DNA from: Leptospira abararensis
GTDB taxonomy: Bacteria; Spirochaetota; Leptospiria; Leptospirales; Leptospiraceae
Direction of reading: 5' to 3'
Length of the DNA stretch: 64,000 nucleotides
Assembly: GCF_016918735.1 (NCBI RefSeq)
Contig: NZ_JAFFPR010000050.1
Coordinates: forward strand, 248,001 to 312,000
Below the pieces are notes generated by a model. The model worked only from the letters and a program-made list of their open reading frames with translations. It was not told where the DNA came from and searched no databases. Positions 19,954-29,182 of the stretch are shown piece by piece; positions within the stretch are counted from its first letter, which is position 1, and every line of letters starts with the position of its first letter. Position numbers and translations under genes: made by a program.

Positions 19954-21183
19954 ATGTTTCAAATCAAATCGCAGCTGCTAAACGTTTTAGGGATAATCTT
20001 CCTTAGTTTTTGCATATTCAATTGTTCTAATGCAAAATTAGAACCTGGTCAAATTGTAGACCAACACGGAAAAACTATCGTCCAAATTCCCGAACCTGGC
20101 TCAAATCCTACCAGTCAAAAGGAAATCAAAAGTCCGATTCCACTTTTATTGGCTGATGGAAAGTTGAATATTTCTGGTTGGTCGAGATTCCCTCATTTTC
20201 AAATCAACGAATCTTTTATTAAAGCCGATCCGAAACGATACAAACGTTGGGAACATTACACCTTTTATAATGAAAAGTTTGGTGGAGCTGTGACCATCAC
20301 TGACATTGGAAACTTAGCAATGGGTAGCATTGAACTTTTAGAATTCGCTACGGGCAAAATTCTTTTTTCAAAAACAGAACTAGTGAGACCAGGAGAAATA
20401 TTTTTTCCAACCAATACTACCGATCCGATCGAATTCAAAAAAGGAGATCAGTTCATTCGAATCACTAAATTAAAAGAAAAAAGAATCATAGAATACTCCA
20501 TCGTTGGTGATTCTAGTTCTGAATTTATTAAGGGAAATTTTGAGTTAGAAGAAAAAGCACCAGAAGCTCTGGCGGTCATCACTCCTTTTTCTGAATCTAC
20601 ATTTTTTTATGAATATAAAATGCCTAGTTTACTTTGTAAAGGATCCATCCAATACAACAACATAACTTACAAATTTGATGACAAAAGTTATGCGGTGCTT
20701 GATTGGGGTAGAGGTACATGGCCAGAAAAAAACAAATGGCTTTGGGCGGCGGGTGCTGGTTTTGTGCAAGGGGAATTACTCAGTTTGAATTTGGGATATG
20801 GTTTTGGAATTCCAAACAATGCGACAGAGAATGGAATTGTTTATAAAGGAAAAGTTCATAAACTTGATAAAGTCACTTGGAAGTATGATGTTACCGATTA
20901 CAAAAAACCTTGGAAGTTTATTAGCAACGAAGGTCGTTTGGAATTGGAGTTTACCCCCGTTTATCTTTTGCATTCAGACATTGATTTAATGGGAATGATT
21001 GGATTTTTAAAACAATTGTATCAAAACTTCACTTTCTCAGAAATTTTAGACCTATTGAAAACCGAAGCCTATTTGAACAAAGCTTTTGGTCATTACAACG
21101 GTTATGTAGTATTGGACAATGGGACTAAATTAGAAGTAAAAAACCTTGCTGGTTTTGCAGAACAAATGTACCAGCAGTGGTAA
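19954..21183 (+). CDS. DUF2804-type lipoprotein
   Basis: About 409 residues from the ATG at 19954, preceded by TTGGAG 8-9 nt upstream; an in-frame start at 19933 lacks such a site. A signal peptide with lipobox-like FCIFNC precedes a beta-rich body. The DWGRGTWP...KWLWAAGAG segment (about residue 252 onward) matches the DUF2804 family as I know it. Function unknown. Convergent with the MFS gene, 1 bp apart. Confidence 0.75.
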   Translation: MFQIKSQLLNVLGIIFLSFCIFNCSNAKLEPGQIVDQHGKTIVQIPEPGSNPTSQKEIKSPIPLLLADGKLNISGWSRFPHFQINESFIKADPKRYKRWEHYTFYNEKFGGAVTITDIGNLAMGSIELLEFATGKILFSKTELVRPGEIFFPTNTTDPIEFKKGDQFIRITKLKEKRIIEYSIVGDSSSEFIKGNFELEEKAPEALAVITPFSESTFFYEYKMPSLLCKGSIQYNNITYKFDDKSYAVLDWGRGTWPEKNKWLWAAGAGFVQGELLSLNLGYGFGIPNNATENGIVYKGKVHKLDKVTWKYDVTDYKKPWKFISNEGRLELEFTPVYLLHSDIDLMGMIGFLKQLYQNFTFSEILDLLKTEAYLNKAFGHYNGYVVLDNGTKLEVKNLAGFAEQMYQQW

Positions 21184-21184
21184 A

Positions 21185-22384
21185 TTAACGTTCATAATTC
21201 CTAAGAGTATCTAATCTGATTGTGCTTAAAATCACAATCAGAGTGATTGTGGCTCCCGCAGTGATGACTGCCGTTGCAATAGGAACTTTTACAAGCAACA
21301 GTCCAGATAATAATCCAGATACTGCAGGTACCACTTGGCTTGTGATTGTATACAAACTCACAAGCCTTCCTCTATATTCTGTGGTCACTTCTGATTGGAG
21401 AATGGCAACGATGAGACTAATGCTTGCCCCGGCACCAAACCCACTAAAAAGTAAAAATAAAACGGATACCCATACGATCGTACTAAATCCAATTCCAAAA
21501 AATCCCAAACCACAAAATAAACCAGCAAGGAGTATCATTTTCCCATAACCAATTATTTTTGCCAGTTTTAACGACACTCCACCTCCGACTAACAGAGCTA
21601 AGGCAAGTGCTCCTAAAAAGAAGCCACGTTCCAATTCTCCTAATTCCAAAACTCCTTTTGCAAACCGTGGCATCATAACTTGGACTGGCCCCATAGAACA
21701 ATAGATCACAATGGAAAAAAGTAAGGTTTGTTTGAGGAGTGGATGGTTTTTTGCATAAGATACCCCTCTCAAAATTCGATCCCATGCCGATGAGGATTTT
21801 CCAAGACCTTCTGTTTGGATTCCGATAAGTAGGATCATCGCAATCAGAAAGAGTGTAGCTCCCGTTTGGTGAACCATTTCCCAAGAATTAATCTTTCGAC
21901 AAAAGGCAAGGATAGGTGGTGCGGCACCAAATCCAAGCATCACAAGGATATTGAAGACAACGGCCAACTTAACTTGTCGTTCTCCCGCAAGTCTTCCGAG
22001 TAGGGACATACGAGCTGGTGCAAGGACCGACCAGCCGACTCCGGCAAAGGCAGCACCTAATAGATAGATGATAACAGAAAGTTCACCTTCCATCCGTGAG
22101 GATAAATGTAACAAACCTAAAGAACCTAAAAAGGATAAATGGGCAGCTTGTGCCAATTTTTGGGGAGAATGAGAATCACACCAAGCACCTGCAAACCAAC
22201 CAAGGATAAGCGGAACTCCAAAACACAAACCAAATCCTAAACCTGCAAGTGCATCCGCATTCCAGACGTCTTGTGCATATAAAATAACACTATAGTTGGT
22301 TAGGTGACCTGCCAAAAACCCGAAAAAAGATGCGGCTAAAAATCTAATGATTTGGCCTTGGTTATAGTTTTCTTTTGCATTCAT
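21185..22384 (-). CDS. Major facilitator superfamily transporter
   Basis: 399 residues with about 12 hydrophobic helices across the whole length and Gly/Pro-rich helices typical of an MFS drug/H+ or uptake carrier (LGFGLCFGVPLILGWFAGAWCDS near helix 2 contains the loop 2-3 region). Substrate unknown. Last gene of a tight four-gene minus-strand operon; its ATG overlaps the upstream stop by 4 bp. Confidence 0.85.
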   Translation of the reverse strand: MNAKENYNQGQIIRFLAASFFGFLAGHLTNYSVILYAQDVWNADALAGLGFGLCFGVPLILGWFAGAWCDSHSPQKLAQAAHLSFLGSLGLLHLSSRMEGELSVIIYLLGAAFAGVGWSVLAPARMSLLGRLAGERQVKLAVVFNILVMLGFGAAPPILAFCRKINSWEMVHQTGATLFLIAMILLIGIQTEGLGKSSSAWDRILRGVSYAKNHPLLKQTLLFSIVIYCSMGPVQVMMPRFAKGVLELGELERGFFLGALALALLVGGGVSLKLAKIIGYGKMILLAGLFCGLGFFGIGFSTIVWVSVLFLLFSGFGAGASISLIVAILQSEVTTEYRGRLVSLYTITSQVVPAVSGLLSGLLLVKVPIATAVITAGATITLIVILSTIRLDTLRNYER

Positions 22385-24162
22385 TTTGATTGTTTGATTT
22401 CCATAAGTGTCGGTTGCCCATCTTCAATATGCCAACTGGGAAAAGCCCCATTGCAGGAATAAGCCTTTCCATCTGGTCCAAATTCTACATCTCGAGTAAA
22501 GGTAACTTTTCGGCTCATGGGATACACTTTCCATTCTTCGGTTTTGATATCCATTGCCATGAGATTGTCTGAGGAAGTACCATTCACCCAAACAAGATGC
22601 CTTTGCCGGTCTACGTTGAGAGAGTAGGGTGTTTCGACACCATCCACTGCTGTGGGTAGTGGATACATTTTGAATTTTCCATCTTCCGGTGTGTATTTTG
22701 CAATAGAACCTTCAGGAAAAGCAGAGATCCAAATATGATTCTCTTTATCAATTCGCAGTCGTCTTGGTCCTTGGAAAGGAGTTTCTATCAATTGAAAACT
22801 ATCATCTTTGGGATTGATCACCCCAATCGTATCCGCATGTAAACGAGTAAACCATACATTTCCGTTAGGTGCGATATCAATGCCATAAGGAAGTGGCATT
22901 CCACTTACCCTTTCATCCACAGGTAACAGATGCATGGGGAATCCCCAGTTCATCAATTTCACAATGAACCCACTGATCCACAAACTAAAACTTTCTTTCG
23001 TGGTTCTTGCGGGAAGAGTATAATTTTTGAATGTATTTTTTTTACGATCAAACATCCCTACTTGATTAGAAAGTGCCAACGTAAACCAAACTCGATCCTC
23101 TTCGTCAATACGAACAGTATGAGGATACAATCCATCGGCAAACATATGGTCAGTAAATTTTTTTGTCACTGGATCAAATTCAGTGATTCGTTTTTGTAAA
23201 GACGGTGTGATGAATATATGTCCATCCACCGGTGACTCTGCTAGGGAATGTAGACCGACATAGGTTTCATGTTTTTGGAAGGAACGTAACCTTCCCGGTA
23301 ATAGGCCTCCGAGTTCGTCGTCTGGTTGTTTCGGAACTTTATATACTACCGTTTTACCTGTGTTAGTATCTATTTCCCAAAGTCTGTCTTGGATATTGTC
23401 ACCCACATAGACTAGGCCAGTTTTTTTATGATACAAAAGGTCATGCATCTGAGAAAAACTATCCCCCATCGGCCATTCCCGAATCACTGCTCCATGTAAT
23501 TCTTTTCCCCAGATACGCCCTGGTTTCACACGTTCTGGATGTTTGAGTAAATCTACATAAGCATGCGAAAGAAGGCCTGGGAGCTTTTTTTTGGCTTTGC
23601 CATGAGGTCTTGCTCCATACCCCATCATACGATTGATGATCTCTTCCCAATCTCCTTCTGTAAAAGCCCGACGCATAAAAAAACTTCCCTGTTGGTGACA
23701 AAACCCGCATTGTTCGAGATAGGTTTTTCTTAAATCCTTATCTTCCCCAAAATCTAAAGCAGCTACCCAACTATTGGAAGGGTATTGGCTAACAAGTGCA
23801 TTCATATCCACTACCTTCTCCATCCGAAAGGACTGACTCGATCCAGAAGGAAAGGTTCGAAGGTTTTGGTCTTTGAATCCAATTTTACGCAAACGAACAA
23901 TCACAGAGGGCGCATAGGAAAAGGGAACTTGCACACGTCCATTGGGATTAGTAAACATAGTCACTTCTGGTGTGATGGTAAAAACTAAACCTTCGGGTGG
24001 ATACCCATGATCATCTCTGGGAGCCACTTGTGGTTTTTCGGCTTTGACCGTGACCATAACCAAATCCAAAGGTTTTCCTGATGCATCTTTCACTTCAATC
24101 TCAATGGCAATTAACGGTAAATAGGTGAAGAGTATTAAAAAGAGAAATAGTTTAGTTTTCAT
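22381..24162 (-). CDS. Exported haem-c / Vgb-like beta-propeller protein
   Basis: 593 residues with a signal peptide (KTKLFLFLILFTYLPLIA). After an N-terminal beta domain (about 20-115), one CGFCH haem-c motif occurs at C152-C155-H156. From about residue 240 it forms a Vgb/SMP-30-like propeller with repeated DxxGNVWFTR-type turns (GNVWFTRLHADTIGVINP, NHIWISAFPEGSIAKYTP). Probably a periplasmic redox or lyase-like enzyme; substrate unknown. Overlaps its neighbours by 4 and 11 bp. Confidence 0.8.
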   Translation of the reverse strand: MKTKLFLFLILFTYLPLIAIEIEVKDASGKPLDLVMVTVKAEKPQVAPRDDHGYPPEGLVFTITPEVTMFTNPNGRVQVPFSYAPSVIVRLRKIGFKDQNLRTFPSGSSQSFRMEKVVDMNALVSQYPSNSWVAALDFGEDKDLRKTYLEQCGFCHQQGSFFMRRAFTEGDWEEIINRMMGYGARPHGKAKKKLPGLLSHAYVDLLKHPERVKPGRIWGKELHGAVIREWPMGDSFSQMHDLLYHKKTGLVYVGDNIQDRLWEIDTNTGKTVVYKVPKQPDDELGGLLPGRLRSFQKHETYVGLHSLAESPVDGHIFITPSLQKRITEFDPVTKKFTDHMFADGLYPHTVRIDEEDRVWFTLALSNQVGMFDRKKNTFKNYTLPARTTKESFSLWISGFIVKLMNWGFPMHLLPVDERVSGMPLPYGIDIAPNGNVWFTRLHADTIGVINPKDDSFQLIETPFQGPRRLRIDKENHIWISAFPEGSIAKYTPEDGKFKMYPLPTAVDGVETPYSLNVDRQRHLVWVNGTSSDNLMAMDIKTEEWKVYPMSRKVTFTRDVEFGPDGKAYSCNGAFPSWHIEDGQPTLMEIKQSK

Positions 24163-25117
24163 AGTAGCGAACTCCTTTGGCTTTTAAGTATAAAATGAAT
24201 GTTTCTTTGGATGTGAATTTTGGTGTGTGTCCAAATTCACCTTTCAGTTGTTTGTTGGATAAAACAGGCCGATAACGTAAAAAATCGATTTGGTCGGGAC
24301 CATATTGTGTCAGTCGGAACATCCGCAAAAGGAAAAGTGTCGATTGTAAAATCAATGCGGGAATGGCAATGTAAGGTTTACCAATCATAGAACTAATTTC
24401 TTTCAAAGTGAGTGCTCCATCCCCTGCCAGATTGAATTGTCCTTCTTTTATTTCTGAAATTCCTTTTGCGATGATTTGAATTACATCTTCATCCCAAATG
24501 AATACAAAGGGGCTTTTGTGTCCCAATATCCCCAGAACAAATGGCTTTCGGAACATATCAGTAATTAGGTTGTTCACTGTAGCCCCTAAGATGGTTCCTG
24601 GTCTTAGAATTAATTGTTTTAAACCAGGGTGGTGAGTGCGGTATTCCGAAAGAATTTCTTCTACTTCTTTTTTGTGCCTAGAGTAAACAAAAGCAGAGTG
24701 CCCACGGATGGGATCTGTTTCTTCAATCCAATCTCGATTGTCTTTATGATACCCGTAAGCCGCACCAGAACTGGTGATGATGATTTGTTCTGTATTGGCT
24801 AAAATCGCACCGTCTAACACATTCCTTGTGCCCTCTACATCAATTTTATGTTGGATTTCCTCGCTCATCCCAGGTGGTGGGTTTAAGATGGAAGCTAAGT
24901 GAACAATGGAATTTGGTTTCCAATTTTGAATTACCTTTACTACCTCATCACGATTACTAATGTCTAAAATTTGAAATTCTAGATTGGATACATGGTCCAA
25001 TCCGTTTAGAGGTTTGATATCGGTTGTCAAAATTTTCCAATGGGGATAGGTTTTTGTTATATGTTGGATTAGCGAGGTGCCAATGTATCCGGCACCACCA
25101 GTGATTAAAACTCTCAA
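24152..25117 (-). CDS. NAD-dependent epimerase/dehydratase (extended SDR)
   Basis: About 321 residues from a TTG at 25117 that has AAGGAA about 6 nt upstream; the frame back to 25180 runs into the transporter gene. The NAD-binding motif TGGAGYIG is at the extreme N-terminus, an HLAS segment follows, and TSSGAAYG plus YSRHKKE give the S-Y-K triad. Sugar-nucleotide or similar substrate unknown. Separated from the upstream stop by 1 base. Confidence 0.85.
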   Translation of the reverse strand: MRVLITGGAGYIGTSLIQHITKTYPHWKILTTDIKPLNGLDHVSNLEFQILDISNRDEVVKVIQNWKPNSIVHLASILNPPPGMSEEIQHKIDVEGTRNVLDGAILANTEQIIITSSGAAYGYHKDNRDWIEETDPIRGHSAFVYSRHKKEVEEILSEYRTHHPGLKQLILRPGTILGATVNNLITDMFRKPFVLGILGHKSPFVFIWDEDVIQIIAKGISEIKEGQFNLAGDGALTLKEISSMIGKPYIAIPALILQSTLFLLRMFRLTQYGPDQIDFLRYRPVLSNKQLKGEFGHTPKFTSKETFILYLKAKGVRYYEN

Positions 25118-25118
25118 C

Positions 25119-26018
25119 TTAATTTCCTTCGATCGGTGAGAACTTTCGCCAATACAGAACCAGCAACAATCCCGAAACAATATGCCAAATTCCCCAAAAT
25201 GCCGCCACCAAAGCCATGTTTGGTTCCGCTTGGAACTGTGTCAGAATTAGGCCAAGGGCAAGGCCGGAGTTTTGCATTCCGACTTCAATGGTGATGGCAC
25301 GACGATTGTAAGGGTCTTGTCGAAAAACTCTAGCGATCAAATTTCCAATCGTAAGAGCAACCAAATTATGAAAGACAACGATAAGGAAAATAAATCCTAT
25401 ATTGTCTAAAAAGACTTTCCAGTTTCCACCAACAGCCACAACTACAAACACAAGAAAGGCAATCGAAGAAATTCGTTTGAAAAATGGAGTGATTTTATGG
25501 GCCACTTTTGTTGCAAAATTACCAATCGCCATTCCAAGGGCCAAAGGAAATAAAAGTAGGATCACAAGTCCTTTAATGATGGCAAGATTATCGATATGAA
25601 GTTCTCCTGTTCCAGAAATTAAGGCTTGGGTAACAGGATTCAAATTTGCCGTAATGGTAAAGTTAAGTGGTAAAGTGATGATGGCAAAAGCACTGGAGAC
25701 AGCGGTCATACTCACAGAAAGAGCAGTATTTCCATGTGCCAAATGAGTAATGATATTGGATAAGTTACCTCCGGGGCTTGCAGCAACTAACAACATCCCC
25801 AGTTCAATTCCTGCAGGTAAGTCGAGAACCAAAGTAAGGAGAAGTGTGATCCAAGGTAAAAAAATAGTCTGACCAATGAGACCAGCTAGTACAGAAATAG
25901 GACGTTGTAGTACCGCTTTAAAAGCAATGAATCGAAGTTCCAATGCAACACCGAAAATCATCAGTGCCAATACAAGACCTAAAACGATTTGATAGTCGTT
26001 ATTATAATTCATCCTCAT
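25119..26018 (-). CDS. Bile acid:sodium symporter family (BASS) transporter
   Basis: 299 residues, about 9-10 hydrophobic helices. The SPGGNLSNIITHLAHGN segment and later EVGMQNSGLALGL are characteristic of the SBF/BASS family. Likely Na+-coupled uptake of an organic anion. First gene of the BASS-epimerase-propeller-MFS operon, with a 370-bp gap upstream that must hold the promoter. Confidence 0.88.
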   Translation of the reverse strand: MRMNYNNDYQIVLGLVLALMIFGVALELRFIAFKAVLQRPISVLAGLIGQTIFLPWITLLLTLVLDLPAGIELGMLLVAASPGGNLSNIITHLAHGNTALSVSMTAVSSAFAIITLPLNFTITANLNPVTQALISGTGELHIDNLAIIKGLVILLLFPLALGMAIGNFATKVAHKITPFFKRISSIAFLVFVVVAVGGNWKVFLDNIGFIFLIVVFHNLVALTIGNLIARVFRQDPYNRRAITIEVGMQNSGLALGLILTQFQAEPNMALVAAFWGIWHIVSGLLLVLYWRKFSPIEGN

Positions 26019-26220
26019 TGATTCCTTTAGAACAAAACGTATTTAATAAAGAACACACCTTAGATAAAAAGATGGTTCGCAGGACGTTATCTTCTTCTAA
26101 TGAAAATTGGGTTCTATCTTTTTTTGAGGGAAACGAATGAGGAAGGGAAGTTATTTCTGAACACTAACTTCTTTTCCAAGGGGATCATCATCCTAAACTA
26201 AGTTGAGATCCTTACAAAAT

Positions 26221-26253
26221 TCACAAAAGGATAGCGAATTTATCCTTTTGTGA
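26221..26253. terminator. Perfect 13-bp hairpin in the gap between MCP and BASS genes
   Basis: TCACAAAAGGATA (26221-26233) and TATCCTTTTGTGA (26241-26253) are perfect complements around a 7-base loop. It lies in a 368-bp intergenic region, 134 nt beyond the MCP stop and 200 nt before the BASS start. No long U tract follows on either strand, so it may be a terminator, an operator, or the leader of the BASS operon. The rest of this gap shows only a small CCCTT-CCGC-AAGGG hairpin (26371-26384) just past the MCP stop. Confidence 0.45.
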
Positions 26254-26386
26254 AAGGAATTTTAATTCAAATCAAAATCAGGAGTAATTAAAACCCAGAA
26301 GCTGTGATTGCAGATTTCGCACAAGGGTTGTTATTCGGATCACAAGTAAACATCTTAAAAGTAAACAAGTCCCTTCCGCAAGGGTC

Positions 26387-28378
26387 CTACAATTGGAACT
26401 GGTCGCAAATCCCCTTCAATTTGTCTGCTGTATTGGAAAGATTTTTTGCCGAGGAAGACATCTCTTCAGCACCGGCAGCTGTATTGATGGTATGTTCATT
26501 GATTTGGGTGATCACATCAGTAATCTCCCTTACAGCACCCCTTTGTTCGTCGGCCGCAACTTTGATTTGGTCTGATTCGCCTTTGACAATCCCAGAGTTT
26601 TCCAAAACTGATTGGTTAATCTCTGCTTGAGAACCCATGATGTTATAGAGGGAATCCATGGCTCGGGAAACGTCATTGATACTTTTAATGATTTCTTGGA
26701 TCAGCGAAGTCGAGGACTGGATACTCTTGGCACCGCCATCTAATTCTTTTGAGTTTTTGCCTATCATTTCTGAAATCGATTTGATAGAAGAGGCAGTTCG
26801 GATAGAAAGTTTGGATATCTCTTCGGCTACCACAGCAAATCCTCTCCCCGCATCCCCAGCACGAGCGGCTTCAATCGCTGCATTTAGTGCCAAAAGTTGT
26901 GTTTGATCGGAAATTTCATTGATGATCGCTATGATTGCCTTCATCTCATCCGATGATTTTAAGATATTGTTAATCATATCATTCATACCAGTAAGAGATT
27001 GTTCGCCTTCTTTTGCTTGGCTTGAGATCGATTTCATTCGATTGAGGGTTTGATTGATTTCGTCTGCAACTTGTTTTACACTATTCGCTAACTCTTGAAT
27101 TTTAATTTGAAATTGGGAGATGTTATTGTGTTGGATATCTATGGAACCAGTGATGTTTTCCATACTTGCAGACATTTCTTCTACAGTTGCTGACATCTGT
27201 TCGGTGGAAGCTGCTGTTGCCTGAGCACCTCCAGAAAAACTATCAGAACTTGAGGAGAGTTCTCCCGCACTGGAGGCAAGTTCTTGCGATATAAACTGAA
27301 TCTCCGATACAATTTTTCTAAGACTTTGTAAAAAGAAATTTGTATCTCCACTGAGCTCGCCAATTTCATCATCGTGTGTAATATTTAAAGTTTGGCTCAG
27401 GTCCCCTGCAGACATTTTTTTGAAAAGATCACGAAGGCCAGCAATGGGTTTTAGTCTTTGTGTGATGAGTCGAGAAAGTGCATAAATGGAAATACTCAAA
27501 ATGACAACAGCAAAGATTCCAATTTTTAACAACATATCGTGAACAACTGTTAGAATTTCTCCTTTGGATGCAATGGTCGCCAACCGAATATTGTATTGGT
27601 TTAGATCAAACACAGTTGCAATCTTTTCTTTGCCGAAAAAATATTCCATGTGTTCATCTGATTTTAATTGGAGTAACTTTTTTCCCCAGTCTAGTTTTTG
27701 GAGATCCAGTTTTAAGATTAAAGATTTATCAGGATGTCCAATGACTTGTCCTTCTCTGTCTGTGATGGCAACAAAACCTTCTTTTCCAATTCGAACATCT
27801 TTTACAAATTCATCTGTTAGGTGGTTTAAAGAAATCGCAAAAGCAAAGATAGCAACCACTTTTTTGCCTTGGAATACAGGCATGGTTAAGACCGCAACGG
27901 GTTCCTGAGTGACAGGGGAACGATTCACCTTACTTAGGAGAGGTTTTCCCTGGAGAACGGCTTTGATGTTTTCGTTGAAGCCTGTGTTTCCCCAACGAAA
28001 ACCAATGGCTTTCCCCGTTGCATCGGAAAAAACAATTGGGTTTTCTTCTGCAGTGGATAAAAAAACATTTTCATAGATTCCAAATTTTTGACTTAAATTG
28101 GCAAGGAGTGGGTCTAGGTACTTACGATCTTTTTTGATGCAACGTTCTGCAAATTCTGGATTAGTGGCATTCAATTCGGCCAAGAGAAATTGTTGGTCAA
28201 AAAAATTCTGAATCTGTTTTCCTGATAACCTTGCGACGTTTTTCATCTCTCCAATATAGGCATCAACAATGTAGGTTTTGCCAATGATGTATGCAAATGA
28301 GGAGATCCCTAAAGTGAGTATCATAATTACGACAACACTCAGGGTCACGATCACAGTCTTAAGGCTATTTAATTTCAT
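26387..28378 (-). CDS. Methyl-accepting chemotaxis protein with periplasmic Cache-type sensor
   Basis: About 663 residues from the ATG at 28378, preceded by AGGA; an in-frame start at 28402 has no such site. TM1 is near residues 8-28. A dCache-like sensor domain follows (about 30-270, with [19 protein letters not shown] and [20 protein letters not shown]), then TM2, HAMP and a long cytoplasmic coiled coil. The hairpin tip is [25 protein letters not shown]. It senses small extracellular ligands and signals through CheA/CheW. Confidence 0.93.
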   Translation of the reverse strand: MKLNSLKTVIVTLSVVVIMILTLGISSFAYIIGKTYIVDAYIGEMKNVARLSGKQIQNFFDQQFLLAELNATNPEFAERCIKKDRKYLDPLLANLSQKFGIYENVFLSTAEENPIVFSDATGKAIGFRWGNTGFNENIKAVLQGKPLLSKVNRSPVTQEPVAVLTMPVFQGKKVVAIFAFAISLNHLTDEFVKDVRIGKEGFVAITDREGQVIGHPDKSLILKLDLQKLDWGKKLLQLKSDEHMEYFFGKEKIATVFDLNQYNIRLATIASKGEILTVVHDMLLKIGIFAVVILSISIYALSRLITQRLKPIAGLRDLFKKMSAGDLSQTLNITHDDEIGELSGDTNFFLQSLRKIVSEIQFISQELASSAGELSSSSDSFSGGAQATAASTEQMSATVEEMSASMENITGSIDIQHNNISQFQIKIQELANSVKQVADEINQTLNRMKSISSQAKEGEQSLTGMNDMINNILKSSDEMKAIIAIINEISDQTQLLALNAAIEAARAGDAGRGFAVVAEEISKLSIRTASSIKSISEMIGKNSKELDGGAKSIQSSTSLIQEIIKSINDVSRAMDSLYNIMGSQAEINQSVLENSGIVKGESDQIKVAADEQRGAVREITDVITQINEHTINTAAGAEEMSSSAKNLSNTADKLKGICDQFQL

Positions 28379-28464
28379 TTCATCCTGTCCTAGCAAAAAC
28401 AAATAGAATCATATGTGATGATTCGTGGATAGGATTTGTCAAACCACATATTTGGAGGATTCGA

Positions 28465-28632
28465 ATGAAATCTTTGTTTATACCATTTTTATTGGTTAGG
28501 TCTTATTATCAAATCAAGGGCGGTTTTTTTTCCGTACGAACCCTAATGAAAACGTTTGGGAATGGCTACCGAATCAGATCCAACAAGAGTCATCCTGATT
28601 CTTTTTCTCTTACCTATTTTCCTTACGGATGA
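28465..28632 (+). CDS. Possible small ORF (55 residues) with a strong ribosome site
   Basis: GGAGG stands 6 nt before an ATG at 28465, and the frame runs 55 codons. The product would be basic with a hydrophobic start (MKSLFIPFLLVRSYYQ) and matches nothing I recognise. Its last 23 bp overlap the 3' end of the DUF3052 gene on the other strand. Real translation is uncertain; the strong ribosome site is the only direct support. Confidence 0.25.
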   Translation: MKSLFIPFLLVRSYYQIKGGFFSVRTLMKTFGNGYRIRSNKSHPDSFSLTYFPYG

Positions 28633-29023
28633 CCAACTTCAGCCCGGACCAAACTTCGTCGACAGCACAAACTTTAATATCAACAAGTCCTAAACTTAAG
28701 GCAAAGTCCCTGATCAGATTTTCATTCATATCGGAAGGAATTTTTGAGGTTTTCTTTGGCCAAGAGATCCAGATCATACCTGTCGGTTTGATCTGTCCGA
28801 TGAGTTTTGGTAATTTTTGTTGAAACTCTTTTGAGGATATCGTAAAGAAATGAATCATATCCAATCCAGGTTTTGGTTTGTCTAGGATTTGAATATTCTT
28901 TGGAAAAGTTCCCCAATCCTTAATAAAGTTTTTGGAGGGAAGATTGATCAAGTGAAGGATCATATTTTCTTTGATTCCCAGTTTTTCCACAAGTGATTTT
29001 CCTGAATACCCGGCTGCCATCAA
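28610..29023 (-). CDS. DUF3052-family protein
   Basis: 137 residues. GYSGKSLVEKLGIKE at the start, a central WISWPKKTSK and a C-terminal GLVDIKVCAVDEVWSGLK are the conserved blocks of the DUF3052 family as I remember it. Cytosolic, no known biochemical activity. Appears as a single-gene unit between the MCP and a divergent lipoprotein gene. Confidence 0.8.
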   Translation of the reverse strand: MMAAGYSGKSLVEKLGIKENMILHLINLPSKNFIKDWGTFPKNIQILDKPKPGLDMIHFFTISSKEFQQKLPKLIGQIKPTGMIWISWPKKTSKIPSDMNENLIRDFALSLGLVDIKVCAVDEVWSGLKLVIRKENR

Positions 29024-29182
29024 TCTCTCCTATGATTCTAAAGTCTTTTATAGAATCGGCAAAATACTGTTAGTTTATAAATTTAAAACCACAACAACTT
29101 TTAAGTTTTACTAAGAACGGAATGTCCACCAAACAGAAAAAAATTATATTGACTATGTTATCGGAATATTCAGAATTCTGTC

